From NCBI GenBank assembly GCA_013360445.1, contig JABWBP010000015.1, forward strand, positions 1 through 64,000: DNA of 64,000 nucleotides, written 5' to 3'. The translations under genes were made by a program, and so were the position numbers. Shown here piece after piece: positions 34,537 to 42,880 of this stretch (the first letter of the stretch is position 1; the number at the start of each line of letters is the position of its first letter). This stretch comes from Calditrichaceae bacterium. GTDB lineage: Bacteria > Calditrichota > Calditrichia > RBG-13-44-9 > J075. The notes beneath the pieces are model-generated. The model was not told where the DNA came from. It did no database searches and saw only the letters and a program-made list of their open reading frames with translations.

Positions 34537-36798
34537 ATGGCAAAGAAGATTTCCCGGAGGGAGTTCATCAAAATCGGCGGGCTGGGTTTAGGCGGCCTGG
34601 CCCTGGGGGGCGGTTTATATCGACTGTTCGGCGGGGGCGTGAACGCGCCGGCCGCCGCGGCCATACCGGGCCTCACCGGCGCCGTCGACGGGGCGGCGAC
34701 GCTTTCTCCCACGATTTGCGAGCTGTGCTTCTGGCAGTGCGCCGGATGGGTGCACAAAATCGACGGAAAACCCTGGAAAATCACCGGGAACCTCGAGGAC
34801 CCCAACTGCCGGGGGCGGCTGTGCCCGCGCGGAACCGGCGGTTTGGGCGCTTACCTGGACGAGGACCGCCTGCGCACCCCCTTGATCCGCGCCTCCCAAC
34901 GGGGTCAGCAAACCTTCCGGGAAGCCACCTGGGAGGAGGCGCTGGATTACACCGCGGAAAAGCTGAAAAAAATCGCCGCGGAGCACGGGCCGGAGTGCGT
35001 GGCGCTGTTCTCGCACGGCTCCGGAGGCGGTTTTTTCAAACACCTTTTGCGCGCCTATGGCTCCAACAACGTGGCCGCCCCTTCCTACGCCCAGTGCCGC
35101 GGCCCCCGGGAAGACGCCTATTTTTTCACTTTTGGGGAAGAAGTCGGCTCCCCGGAGCGCCTGGACCTGCGCAATTCCAAATGCATCGTATTGATCGGTT
35201 CCCACTTAGGCGAGAATATGCACAACTCCCAGGTGCAGGAGTTCGCCGAGGCGGTGGGCAACGGCAGCGTTATCATTACCGTGGATCCCCGCTACTCCGT
35301 GGCCGCCAGCAAATCCAAGTACTGGCTGCCCATTCGCCCGGCCACAGACCTGGCGCTGCTGCTGGCCTGGATCAACGTGATCATCGAAGAAAAACTCTAC
35401 GATCGAGAATACGTGGAGAAATACACCGTGGGCTTTGAGCAGCTGCAAGCCGCGGTGAAGAATAATACCCCGGAGTGGGCTTACCCCATCACCACCATCC
35501 AGCCCGGGCTGATCCGGGAAACCGCCCGGGAAATGGCCCGCCACAAGCCCGCCAGCCTGGTGCATCCCGGCCGGCACGTCACCTGGTACGGCGACGATAC
35601 CCAGCGGGTGCGCGCCGGGGCCATCCTGAACGCGCTCTTGGGCAACTGGGGACGGCGGGGGGGATTTTATTATCCCAATAAAGCCGAATTACCCGAATAT
35701 CCTCATCCTCCCTATCCGGAGCCGAAGCGCACCTGGCGGGATGCTTTTCCCGACCTTTACCCCGGCGCTTCCCTGGCGCTGGCCAGCGGCATCTGCGACG
35801 CCACCATCCCCACTACCGGGGGGCGCGATTGCTCCTTTAAAGGATGGATCGTTTACGGCACCAACCTGCTGCTCACCCTGCCGCAGCCGGAAAAGACTAT
35901 CGAAGCAATGCAAAATCTGGATCTGTTAGTGGCCATTGACCTGATGCCCGCGGAGATTACCGGCTGGGCGGACGTGGTGCTGCCGGAATGCTCCTACTTA
36001 GAACGCTACGACGACCTGCGCCTGACCCCGGAGCGGGTTCCCACTATCGCCTTGCGCGCCCCCGCATTCGAGCCGCTGTACGACTCCAAGCCGGGGTGGT
36101 GGATCGCCCGGGAGTTAGGGCTGCGCCTGGGGTTAGAAGCGTACTTTCCCTGGCAGAATATCGAAGAATACCTGGACGCCCGTCTGAAGGGAATCGGGTC
36201 GAGCCTGGCGGAATTGAAGGCAAAAGGGCTGATCACCCTGAACGAGCGCCAGCCGCTCTATTTCGAAGAGGGAGCGGAACCGGAATTCGACACGCCCAGC
36301 GGCAAAATCGAGTTGGCCTCGGCAGACTTAGCGGAGATGGGTTTCGACGCGGTTCCCCGCTACAGCGCCCACGAGGAGCCGCCGGAGGGCTTCTACCGGC
36401 TGCTGTTCGGGCGCGCCCCCACCCATACCTTCGCCCGCACCACCAACAATCCCATCCTGGTGGAAACCATGGCGGAAAATGAAATCTGGATCAACACCAA
36501 AGTGGCGAAGATTCACGGGATTCGCAACGGGGAGTACGTGGTGTTGGTGAACCAGGACGGGGTGAAGAGCAACAAGATCAAAGCAAAAGTCACCGAGCGC
36601 ATCCGCCACGATTGCGTGTACATGGTGCACGGCTTCGGCCGCACCGACAAGCGCCTGAAGCGCAGCTACAGGCGCGGCGCGGATGACAACCAACTCATTA
36701 CCCGCATCAAAATCGACCCGATTATGGGCGGAACCGGCATGAACGTGAACTTCGTGACCTTTTTACAGGAACAGGGGCAGGTGGCAGGCTTGCCCTGA
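34537..36798 (+). CDS. Molybdopterin oxidoreductase of the polysulfide/thiosulfate reductase A type
   Basis: This periplasmic catalytic subunit transfers two electrons to or from a sulfur compound at a Mo-bisMGD centre. The start at 34537 (AAAGGAAACGCC) opens on a Tat motif, SRREFIKIGGLGLGG. The 753-residue protein has the [4Fe-4S] set Cys61, 64, 68 and 96, a likely Mo-ligand Cys187 (PSYAQCRGPRED), and MGD-binding blocks such as GSHLGENMHN, TVDPRYSVAASK and LFGRAPTHTFARTTNNP. It fits PsrA/PhsA best; tetrathionate or arsenate-type relatives cannot be excluded. It is followed by its ferredoxin and NrfD partners. Confidence 0.9.
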   Translation: MAKKISRREFIKIGGLGLGGLALGGGLYRLFGGGVNAPAAAAIPGLTGAVDGAATLSPTICELCFWQCAGWVHKIDGKPWKITGNLEDPNCRGRLCPRGTGGLGAYLDEDRLRTPLIRASQRGQQTFREATWEEALDYTAEKLKKIAAEHGPECVALFSHGSGGGFFKHLLRAYGSNNVAAPSYAQCRGPREDAYFFTFGEEVGSPERLDLRNSKCIVLIGSHLGENMHNSQVQEFAEAVGNGSVIITVDPRYSVAASKSKYWLPIRPATDLALLLAWINVIIEEKLYDREYVEKYTVGFEQLQAAVKNNTPEWAYPITTIQPGLIRETAREMARHKPASLVHPGRHVTWYGDDTQRVRAGAILNALLGNWGRRGGFYYPNKAELPEYPHPPYPEPKRTWRDAFPDLYPGASLALASGICDATIPTTGGRDCSFKGWIVYGTNLLLTLPQPEKTIEAMQNLDLLVAIDLMPAEITGWADVVLPECSYLERYDDLRLTPERVPTIALRAPAFEPLYDSKPGWWIARELGLRLGLEAYFPWQNIEEYLDARLKGIGSSLAELKAKGLITLNERQPLYFEEGAEPEFDTPSGKIELASADLAEMGFDAVPRYSAHEEPPEGFYRLLFGRAPTHTFARTTNNPILVETMAENEIWINTKVAKIHGIRNGEYVVLVNQDGVKSNKIKAKVTERIRHDCVYMVHGFGRTDKRLKRSYRRGADDNQLITRIKIDPIMGGTGMNVNFVTFLQEQGQVAGLP

Positions 36799-37012
36799 GC
36801 TTGTCGAAGGGGGCAGGGGCAGGAGCAGGGGCAGTTTTTCAGTAGGCAGTAAGCAAGTAGGCAGTAAGCAAGTAGGCAGCGGCAGGAGTGCAAAACTTCA
36901 GTTTTGCAAGGGCTTGAAGTAACTTGTCGCAGTTGCTTACTGCTACTGCCTACTGCCTACTGAGAAGCTTCCTGCTGAGAAAGCTGCCTGAAGCTTAAAC
37001 CGGAGACAGAAT
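36799..37012. repeat. Inverted GTAGGCAGTAAGCAA array with central TGCAAAACTTCAGTTTTGCA hairpin
   Basis: After a GGGGCAGGGGCAGG run (36807-36835), about 36840-36878 carries GTAGGCAGTAAGCAAGTAGG words. A second hairpin, GCAAAACTTCAGTTTTGC (36891-36908), follows, then the complement TTGCTTACTGCTACTGCCTACTGCC (about 36933-36960). The gap, between the A and B subunit genes, is 214 bp and has no gene. Confidence 0.8.
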
Positions 37013-37552
37013 ATGGCTCGCTATGCCATGGTGATCGATACCAAACGCTGTATAGGATGCGCCGATTGCGTGGTCGCCTGCAAGGTAGAGAATAACGTGC
37101 CGGAGGGTTTCTGCCGCGACTGGATCGTGCAGGAGGTGCAGGGACAGTTTCCGCACCTGCACATGGAAATCCGCTCCGAGCGCTGCAACCACTGCGAAAA
37201 CCCGCCCTGCGTGCGCTGCTGCCCCACCGGGGCCAGTTACGTGGATGAGCGGGGCGGCGTGGTGCTGGTCGATCCTTCCCAATGCACCGGCTGCAAGGCC
37301 TGCATCGCTTCCTGTCCCTACGACGCCCGTTACGTGCATCCCAAAGGCTACGTGGACAAGTGCACCTTTTGCATTCACCGGGTGCGGGAGGGGCTGGAAC
37401 CGGCCTGCGTGGCGGTCTGCCCCACCCACTGCATGCACTTTGGGGATCTGGACGACCCCGCCAGCGAGATCAATAAACTGTTACGCTCCCGGCAGCACCA
37501 CACATTGCTGCCCGAGGCGGGCACGAAACCGAAGATTTACTATCTCATTTGA
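37013..37552 (+). CDS. Four-cluster [4Fe-4S] ferredoxin subunit (PsrB/PhsB type)
   Basis: This 179-residue protein passes electrons between the molybdoenzyme and the membrane subunit. All sixteen cysteines of the four-cluster DMSO/polysulfide reductase B family are present in four groups: CIGCADC..C, RCNHCENPPC..C, CTGCKAC..C and CTFCIHR..C..C. It has no signal peptide and would be carried out with the Tat substrate subunit. GGAGACAGAAT precedes the ATG. No Fe-S ligand is missing. Confidence 0.94.
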   Translation: MARYAMVIDTKRCIGCADCVVACKVENNVPEGFCRDWIVQEVQGQFPHLHMEIRSERCNHCENPPCVRCCPTGASYVDERGGVVLVDPSQCTGCKACIASCPYDARYVHPKGYVDKCTFCIHRVREGLEPACVAVCPTHCMHFGDLDDPASEINKLLRSRQHHTLLPEAGTKPKIYYLI

Positions 37553-37634
37553 ACCCGGCCATTCACGCATCACGCATCACGTTTCACCCTTCTGATGCGT
37601 GAAACGTGAAGGGATTACAACCACGAGGCAGTTT
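37553..37634. repeat. ACGCATCACGTTTCAC inverted array, psrB/psrC gap
   Basis: CACGCATCACGTTTCACCCTT (about 37571-37591) is followed by the complementary GATGCGTGAAACGTGAAGGG (37594-37613), a stem of about 20 bases between the two genes. GTG at 37599 within it could in principle start the next frame but lacks a ribosome site. Confidence 0.75.
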
Positions 37635-38576
37635 ATGCGCGAATTGACCGTTACCAGCGGAAGAGAGATGGCGCACATCGACCCCTACCTGGCCATCTGG
37701 GGATGGGAAATCCCGCTCTACCTGTTTATCGGGGGATTGGTTTCCGGCATTCTGTTCTTCGCGGCGCTCTATTTTATCCGCGGGAAAGAGGCGGAGATGC
37801 CCACCGTGGTTCGCATAACCCCCTTGTTCGCCCCCCTGTTCCTGGCCGCCGGCCTGGTGGCGTTGTTTTTGGATTTGGAATACAAATTCCATGTGTTCCG
37901 TTTCTATACCAATATCCGCCTGGAGTCGCCCATGTCCTGGGGCTCCTGGACCCTGGCGGTCATTTTTCCCCTCAGTTTCGCCTGGGCAATGATCCAGGTA
38001 GAAAAAGTGTTTCCCAACTGGCGCTGGCCGTTTCCCTGGCTGGCATCGGTGGTTTCGTTTCTCAAAAAATACGCCCGCGTTATTGCCTGGATCATGCTGA
38101 TTTACGCCCTGCTGTTGGGGATGTACACCGGCATTCTGCTCAGCGCCTTCAACGCCCGCCCATTTTGGAATACCTCCATTTTGGGGCCGCTCTTCCTGGT
38201 CTCCGGGTTTTCCACCGGCGCGGCGCTCAACCTGCTGCTCTCCCGCAGCGAGCACGAAAAGCGCCTGCTCACCCGCATCGACGTGATAGCCATCGGGGTG
38301 GAGATTTTCCTGATTATCCATATGTTCATGGGCTTCCTGGCTTCCACGGAGGTGCAGATCCGGGCGGCCAACCTGTTCCTGGGCGGCCCCTATACCGCGC
38401 CGTTCTGGGTGTTCGTGGTCGGGTTAGGCCTTATTTTCCCCGGTCTGGTGGAAATTTTGGAGCTGCGGGGAAAAATCGCCGCCACGCGAATCCCGGCGCT
38501 GTTAGTGTTGTTCGGAGGAATTTTGCTGCGCTTCATTATTGTAGATGCGGGACAGGTGAGCGGATGGGGGTTTTAA
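37635..38576 (+). CDS. NrfD/PsrC-type membrane subunit
   Basis: This roughly 313-residue integral membrane protein should exchange electrons between quinones and the ferredoxin subunit. It has about eight helices and the family features: YLAIWGWEIPLYLFIGGLVSG near the start, a central LFLVSGFSTGAAL and an RIPALLVLFGGILLRF end. The start at 37635 (MRELTVT, GAGG upstream) is preferred to a GTG at 37599 in a hairpin. With the A and B subunits it completes a Psr/Phs-like complex. Confidence 0.9.
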   Translation: MRELTVTSGREMAHIDPYLAIWGWEIPLYLFIGGLVSGILFFAALYFIRGKEAEMPTVVRITPLFAPLFLAAGLVALFLDLEYKFHVFRFYTNIRLESPMSWGSWTLAVIFPLSFAWAMIQVEKVFPNWRWPFPWLASVVSFLKKYARVIAWIMLIYALLLGMYTGILLSAFNARPFWNTSILGPLFLVSGFSTGAALNLLLSRSEHEKRLLTRIDVIAIGVEIFLIIHMFMGFLASTEVQIRAANLFLGGPYTAPFWVFVVGLGLIFPGLVEILELRGKIAATRIPALLVLFGGILLRFIIVDAGQVSGWGF

Positions 38577-38686
38577 AGCAGTGTTTTAGTGTTATGGTGC
38601 GGGGTGCGATTCCCCTAAAACACTAAAACACCAAAACACCTGAACGCTCAAAAAATCGCCGGAAATACAGTGAAGGAGATATGCAC
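38577..38686. repeat. Inverted GTGTTTTAGTGTTATGG array, psrC/yeeE gap
   Basis: CAGTGTTTTAGTGTTATGG (38580-38598) faces CTAAAACACTAAAACACC (about 38616-38633), giving a long AT-rich stem. GAAGGAG at 38671-38677 is the ribosome site of the next gene. Confidence 0.75.
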
Positions 38687-39199
38687 ATGAAGGAAGAAAA
38701 ATACTGGTCGCCTTATGTTGCAGGGTTTGCGCTCGGCCTGGTGTTGTTAGCCGCTTTCGTGATCATGGGGCGGGGGTTAGGCGCATCCGGGGCGATGATG
38801 CGCGGGGTGGCTTTTACAGTGGAAAAAGTTAGCCCGGCGCACGCCAACGCCAATCCCTATTATTCGGAATACCTGGATGGGGAACAATCGCCTTTAAAGG
38901 ATTGGTTAGTATTCGAAGTGCTGGGACTGATTGCGGGCGGGCTGCTATCCGGCCTGTTAGCCGGGCGCATCCGCTTCAAAACCGACCGCGGGCCGCGCAT
39001 TTCCGCCCGGGGACGCCTGGCCTTCGCCGTTCTCGGCGGAATGCTGATGGGTTTTGGCGCCCGCCTGGCCCTGGGCTGTACCAGCGGCCAGGCCTTAACC
39101 GGGGGAGCCACCCTGGCGTTAGGCAGTTGGGCATTTATGATGGCCATGTTCGCCGCCGCTTACGGGGTGGCGTATTTTGTGCGCAAACAGTGGGTATAG
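38687..39199 (+). CDS. YeeE/YedE-type sulfur transporter, first half
   Basis: The start at 38687 (AAGGAGATATGCAC) is used; an ATG six bases earlier is too close. The 170-residue membrane protein has four or five helices. It carries the first conserved cysteine motif of the family, RLALGCTSGQALTGG (Cys about 128). Full-length YeeE transports thiosulfate through a row of cysteines; here the protein is split in two genes that would combine. A long luminal loop (VEKVSPAHANANPYYSEYLDGEQSP) follows the first helix. Confidence 0.85.
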   Translation: MKEEKYWSPYVAGFALGLVLLAAFVIMGRGLGASGAMMRGVAFTVEKVSPAHANANPYYSEYLDGEQSPLKDWLVFEVLGLIAGGLLSGLLAGRIRFKTDRGPRISARGRLAFAVLGGMLMGFGARLALGCTSGQALTGGATLALGSWAFMMAMFAAAYGVAYFVRKQWV

Positions 39200-39434
39200 G
39201 TTAGAGTAGGCAGTAGGCATAGTAGGCAGTAGGCATAGTAGGCAGTAGGCATAGTAGGCAGTAGGCATAGTAGGCAGTAGGCATAGTAGGCAGTAGGCAT
39301 AGTAGGCATAGTAGGCAGTAGGCATAGTATGCAGTAAGCAATTTTAACACCTGCCTACTGCATACTTGCCTACTGCCTACTGAACAACTGCCCACTGGCA
39401 GAAGCTAAACGACAAATCCAGCGAGGGAAAAACC
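39200..39434. repeat. GTAGGCAGTAGGCATA tandem array with inverted arm, between the yeeE/yedE genes
   Basis: At 39205-39340 about nine units of GTAGGCAGTAGGCATA or shorter follow each other. After TTTTAACAC comes the complement CTGCCTACTGCATACTTGCC (about 39352-39371) and further CTGCCTACTG words. The array is the largest of this word family here. It gives open frames of nonsense Tyr-rich peptides on the minus strand. Confidence 0.85.
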
Positions 39435-40085
39435 ATGTCCGCGCCTTATTACAAATTCGACGCCTTCGGGTTCGAGACCAGCCTGGTGATCGCTTTCATC
39501 ATCGGGATTTTATTCGGATTTACCTTAGAACGCGCCGGTTTCGGGAGCTCCCGCAAATTAGCGATGCAATTTTATTTCCGCGACATGACCGTGCTGAAGG
39601 TGATGTTCACCGCCATCGTGGTGGCCATGGCCGGTCTGTTGTACCTCAATCTCGCGGAAATATTAGACCTCTCCCGGGTGTATATCAACCCGACGTACCT
39701 GGGACCGCAGGTGCTGGGCGGGGTGATCATGGGAATCGGGTTTGTCGTGGGCGGGTATTGCCCCGGCACTTCCCTGGTCGCCAGCGTTACCGGGAAAATC
39801 GACGGAATGTTCTACGTGCTGGGCGCGTTGTTGGGCATGTTCGTGTATGCCGAAACTTATCCCCTTTTCCGGGATTTTGCGGGAAGCGGAGCCATGGGCC
39901 CGGCGACCTTGGGCGATTGGCTGGGTTTCTCCCCGGGAGTCGTCGCTTTCCTGGTGATTTTGATGGCCCTGGGCATGTTTTACGGCGCGGAGCTGTTAGA
40001 AAAGAAATTCGGGGAGAACCAATCGCAGTCCCCGGCTAAAACCGGTTCAAAATTCGCAAAAGCGGATGAAGCGCTTCAGCCCTGA
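39435..40085 (+). CDS. YeeE/YedE-type sulfur transporter, second half
   Basis: This 216-residue membrane protein has about six helices and the second cysteine motif, GGYCPGTSL (Cys near 114), together with LGGVIMGIGFVV and the LERAGFGSSRKL motif near the start. GAGGGAAAAACC precedes ATG. With the preceding gene it should form a thiosulfate- or sulfur-moving unit next to the reductase. The C-terminal tail (KFGENQSQSPAKTGSKFAKAD) is polar and cytoplasmic. Confidence 0.87.
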   Translation: MSAPYYKFDAFGFETSLVIAFIIGILFGFTLERAGFGSSRKLAMQFYFRDMTVLKVMFTAIVVAMAGLLYLNLAEILDLSRVYINPTYLGPQVLGGVIMGIGFVVGGYCPGTSLVASVTGKIDGMFYVLGALLGMFVYAETYPLFRDFAGSGAMGPATLGDWLGFSPGVVAFLVILMALGMFYGAELLEKKFGENQSQSPAKTGSKFAKADEALQP

Positions 40086-40493
40086 CCGCTTGTGAATCCT
40101 GTACATCCTATGCGAATTACCAGTTGAAAAATTATGGCCACGAAGACACCAGGACGTTAAGGAAGCACAAAGAACTTGACAATGTCACATTAGGTAGAGT
40201 GTGGGAGTTCCTGGGTTTATTCGCCCACGAAAATCACGAAAAAACACAAAATGTACAAAGGTGTTTTTTGCATTTTGAGTATTTCGAGTGTTTCGTGGGC
40301 CCAATAATTCTTGAAATGTGACATTGTCAAGAGAAATAGATGAAATTTAAGGATATAAACGCTAAAACCTTTGTGAAACTCCCTGTCTTGGTGTCTTGGT
40401 GGCAAACTTTCTTCAATGTCATCCCCAACTGGTAATTGGCATATCCTGTCAAAAAATAAAGGATAGTAACATCCCAAATAAGGAAACGCCGCC
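40086..40493. repeat. Nested inverted repeats (element within element), no gene
   Basis: Outer arms CCACGAAGACACCAGGACG (40138-40156) and TGTCTTGGTGTCTTGGTGG (about 40384-40402) enclose a second pair, CTTGACAATGTCACAT (40175-40190) with its exact complement at 40316-40331, which in turn encloses GCCCACGAAA (40223-40232) with its exact complement at 40291-40300. The middle pair bounds 157 bp and looks like a small mobile element put into an older palindrome. An AAGGAAACG ribosome site ends the gap. Confidence 0.82.
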
Positions 40494-41135
40494 ATGAAAT
40501 TCCAGAACTTTTTCAATCGCCAGACTGCGGTGATCATGCTGCTGACGTTAGGGGCGCTGCTGGCCATCTCTCCCGCGGGCCTGCGAAAAGCTTCGGTTTC
40601 ATCTCCCGCGGAAATTGCCGCTGCCATTACCAGCGAAAGCGATCATATCACCGCCGAAGATCTCGCCGCGCGCATCATCGACAAGGATCCCGATTTATTG
40701 ATCGTGGACCTGCGGCCGGCGGAGGAATACCAGCGCTATCATATCTCCGGGGCAATCAACATTCCCCTTTCCCGGCTGTTCGAGCCGGAATTTCTGGAGC
40801 AGCTCGACGAGGACAGAACCACGGTGCTCTATTCCAACGGCGGCGCCCACTCCGCCCAGGCCTGGACCCTCTTGAAGCAGACGGGAATCGACGCTTATAC
40901 CCTCCTGGGCGGCCTGAATTACTGGGCGGAGGCGATTTTGAACCCCGGCAAGCCGGGCGACCTGGCTGAGGATTCGGAGGTATTGCAATACCAGTTTCAA
41001 AAATCCGCTTCTGCGTATTTTAACCAGGGCGGGGTAGATATTCAGCAAAAACCGGCCGGCCAATCCCCTCAACCTCCCAAAACCAATACCCTCCCACCCC
41101 GGAAGAAGAAAAAGAAAGCCGGCGAAGGATGTTGA
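40494..41135 (+). CDS. Exported rhodanese-fold protein lacking the catalytic cysteine
   Basis: The 213-residue protein has an N-terminal signal or anchor (AVIMLLTLGALLAI) and a rhodanese domain (about 50-165: IVDLRPAEEYQRYHISGAINIPL, LGGLNYWAEAIL). The active loop, normally Y-C-x4-R, reads LYSNGGAHSAQA, so Cys is Ser (codon TCC) and Arg is His. Sulfur transfer by the usual persulfide is therefore not possible. The tail is Pro-rich and ends RKKKKKAGEGC with a terminal cysteine. In the sulfur operon it may bind a sulfur species or partner rather than catalyse. AAGGAAACGCCGCC precedes the ATG. Confidence 0.85.
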   Translation: MKFQNFFNRQTAVIMLLTLGALLAISPAGLRKASVSSPAEIAAAITSESDHITAEDLAARIIDKDPDLLIVDLRPAEEYQRYHISGAINIPLSRLFEPEFLEQLDEDRTTVLYSNGGAHSAQAWTLLKQTGIDAYTLLGGLNYWAEAILNPGKPGDLAEDSEVLQYQFQKSASAYFNQGGVDIQQKPAGQSPQPPKTNTLPPRKKKKKAGEGC

Positions 41136-41315
41136 GGGCCGGCGCTACAGAATTTACACATCCGTAATCCCCGATACCGCTGCCCGGATACTTAAAATTT
41201 TGTTTTGATATTTTCCCGGTAAATCGTAAGCTTTTCCCAGAAACAACGGAACGGGATTTAAGGAGAGCGGAGAGGTTCAAAAATTCTGTAACCGCATTCA
41301 GGAAAGGAATTAAGG

Positions 41316-42833
41316 ATGAAATTTCAGCTTCCTCGCACCACCCGCAACTGGATTACTTTGACGGGCGCGACCATTGCGCTGATCAGCCTGTTTATGATTA
41401 TTTTTACCTTTACCGTTTCCCTCTTTGGAATGAAAGGGCACGCCTATCTTGGCCTGGTCATGTATATTTTGCTGCCGGCGGTGATGATCCTGGGACTGCT
41501 GTTGATCCCCATCGGGATGCTGATCCAGATGCGCCGGGAGCATAAACACGGCATCGCCGACCGCCCCGCCTGGCCGCGGGTGGATTTGGGCGAATCCCGC
41601 CACCGCAATGCTTTTTTCATTTTCGTGATCGGAACGACCTTCCTGCTGTTCATCTCCGCGGTGGGCAGTTACGAAGCCTTTCATTTCACGGAATCGGTAA
41701 CCTTCTGCGGCACCATGTGCCATAGCGTCATGCACCCGGAGCATATCGCTTATCAGAACTCTCCCCATGCCCGGGTGGCCTGCGTGGATTGTCACGTCGG
41801 GCCGGGAGCGGACTGGTACGTTCGTTCCAAGCTCTCCGGTTTGTACCAGGTGTACGCCACGGCCCGGAATATTTACCCCCGGCCCATTCCAACCCCGATC
41901 AGCAATTTGCGCCCGGCGCGGGAAGTTTGCGAACAGTGCCACTGGCCGCAAAAGTTCTACGCCCACAAACTCCGCCTGGAAAGTTATTATTTGCCGGATG
42001 AGCAAAATACCCAATGGGATATTGCCCTGATCATGAAAATCGGCGCTCCGAAATCCGCCCAGGGCCTGGAAGAAGGCATCCACTGGCACATCAATCCCGA
42101 TGTCAAAATCGAGTACATCTCCGCGGACCCCACCCGCGAAGAACTGCCCTGGGTACGCTACAGCAATATGCGAACCGGGGAGGTGGTGGTTTACCAGGAT
42201 GAAGAAGCTCCGCTGGACGAAGACGAAATCAAAAACCGGGAAATCCGGGTGATGGACTGCGTGGATTGCCACACCCGCCCCTCCCATAACTACCGCGCGC
42301 CCAACCTGTTCGTGAACGCCGCCATCACCGCGGGAGAGATTCCCAAAGAACTGCCGGAAATCAAAACCGTGGCCATGGATATTTGCTCCAACCAGTTTCC
42401 TACGATGGACTCGGCCCTGGCCTACATCGACCAGGAAATCCGCACTTACTACGAAGATAACTACCCGGAAATCCTGGAAGAGAAACCGGAAATGGTTGAG
42501 AAAGCGGTTAAAGGATTGCAGGAGGTCTTCTCCAAAAACATTTTCCCGGAGATGAAAGTAAGGTGGAGCGCCTACCCGGACCACATCGGGCATTTGAATT
42601 ACAACGGATGCTTCCGCTGCCACAACGACCGCCACGTCAGCGAAGACGGGGCGCACAGAATCAGTAAAGATTGTAACCTTTGCCACTATATCAGCGCCCA
42701 GGGCGTTCCCGGAAGCCAGGAAATTGCCCCCCTCGGCCAGGTGCTGGCGTTTCGCCATCCCGGGGAAGACGTGGAAGAGGAGGACTGGAAAGAAGGGTTG
42801 TGCACCGACTGCCACGAGGGGTTGAATCCGTAA
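41316..42833 (+). CDS. Heptahaem membrane cytochrome c, NapC/NirT-related
   Basis: The 505-residue protein has three helices near the start (about 15-36, 43-70 and 98-118), then a periplasmic part with seven CxxCH motifs at about 131, 156, 205, 315, 432, 453 and 496. The first four, with FHFTESVTFCGTMCHSVMHPE, follow the NapC/NirT tetrahaem quinol dehydrogenase pattern; the last three are an extra domain. It probably moves electrons between the quinone pool and periplasmic partners such as the molybdoenzyme or a terminal reductase. GGAAAGGAATTAAGG precedes the ATG. It is last of the plus-strand cluster. Confidence 0.9.
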   Translation: MKFQLPRTTRNWITLTGATIALISLFMIIFTFTVSLFGMKGHAYLGLVMYILLPAVMILGLLLIPIGMLIQMRREHKHGIADRPAWPRVDLGESRHRNAFFIFVIGTTFLLFISAVGSYEAFHFTESVTFCGTMCHSVMHPEHIAYQNSPHARVACVDCHVGPGADWYVRSKLSGLYQVYATARNIYPRPIPTPISNLRPAREVCEQCHWPQKFYAHKLRLESYYLPDEQNTQWDIALIMKIGAPKSAQGLEEGIHWHINPDVKIEYISADPTREELPWVRYSNMRTGEVVVYQDEEAPLDEDEIKNREIRVMDCVDCHTRPSHNYRAPNLFVNAAITAGEIPKELPEIKTVAMDICSNQFPTMDSALAYIDQEIRTYYEDNYPEILEEKPEMVEKAVKGLQEVFSKNIFPEMKVRWSAYPDHIGHLNYNGCFRCHNDRHVSEDGAHRISKDCNLCHYISAQGVPGSQEIAPLGQVLAFRHPGEDVEEEDWKEGLCTDCHEGLNP

Positions 42834-42845
42834 ATCGGGGTGAAT

Positions 42846-42880
42846 GCCGGAGCAGACTTCATCTCCCCGGCGCTTTTTGA
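42846..42880 (+). terminator. Likely terminator after the heptahaem cytochrome
   Basis: GCCGGAG and CTCCCCGGC form a bulged stem followed by GCTTTTTG, placed 13 bases after the stop codon. It would end the sulfur operon. Confidence 0.5.

Noticed and set aside
39205-39340. CRISPR-like periodic array
   Set aside because: The units are 8-16 bp, directly adjacent, with no unique spacers and no cas genes in the window.
39119-39395. Tyr/Leu-rich repetitive minus-strand frames (AYYAYCLL...)
   Set aside because: They are translations of the GTAGGCA repeat array in the gap between two transporter genes, without starts of their own.
41310-42815. A 501-codon minus-strand open frame opposite the heptahaem cytochrome
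   Set aside because: It is a mirror of GC-rich codon use: composition is unlike a real protein (Val, Phe and His rich runs), it has no ribosome site, and the plus strand encodes a clear seven-haem protein.
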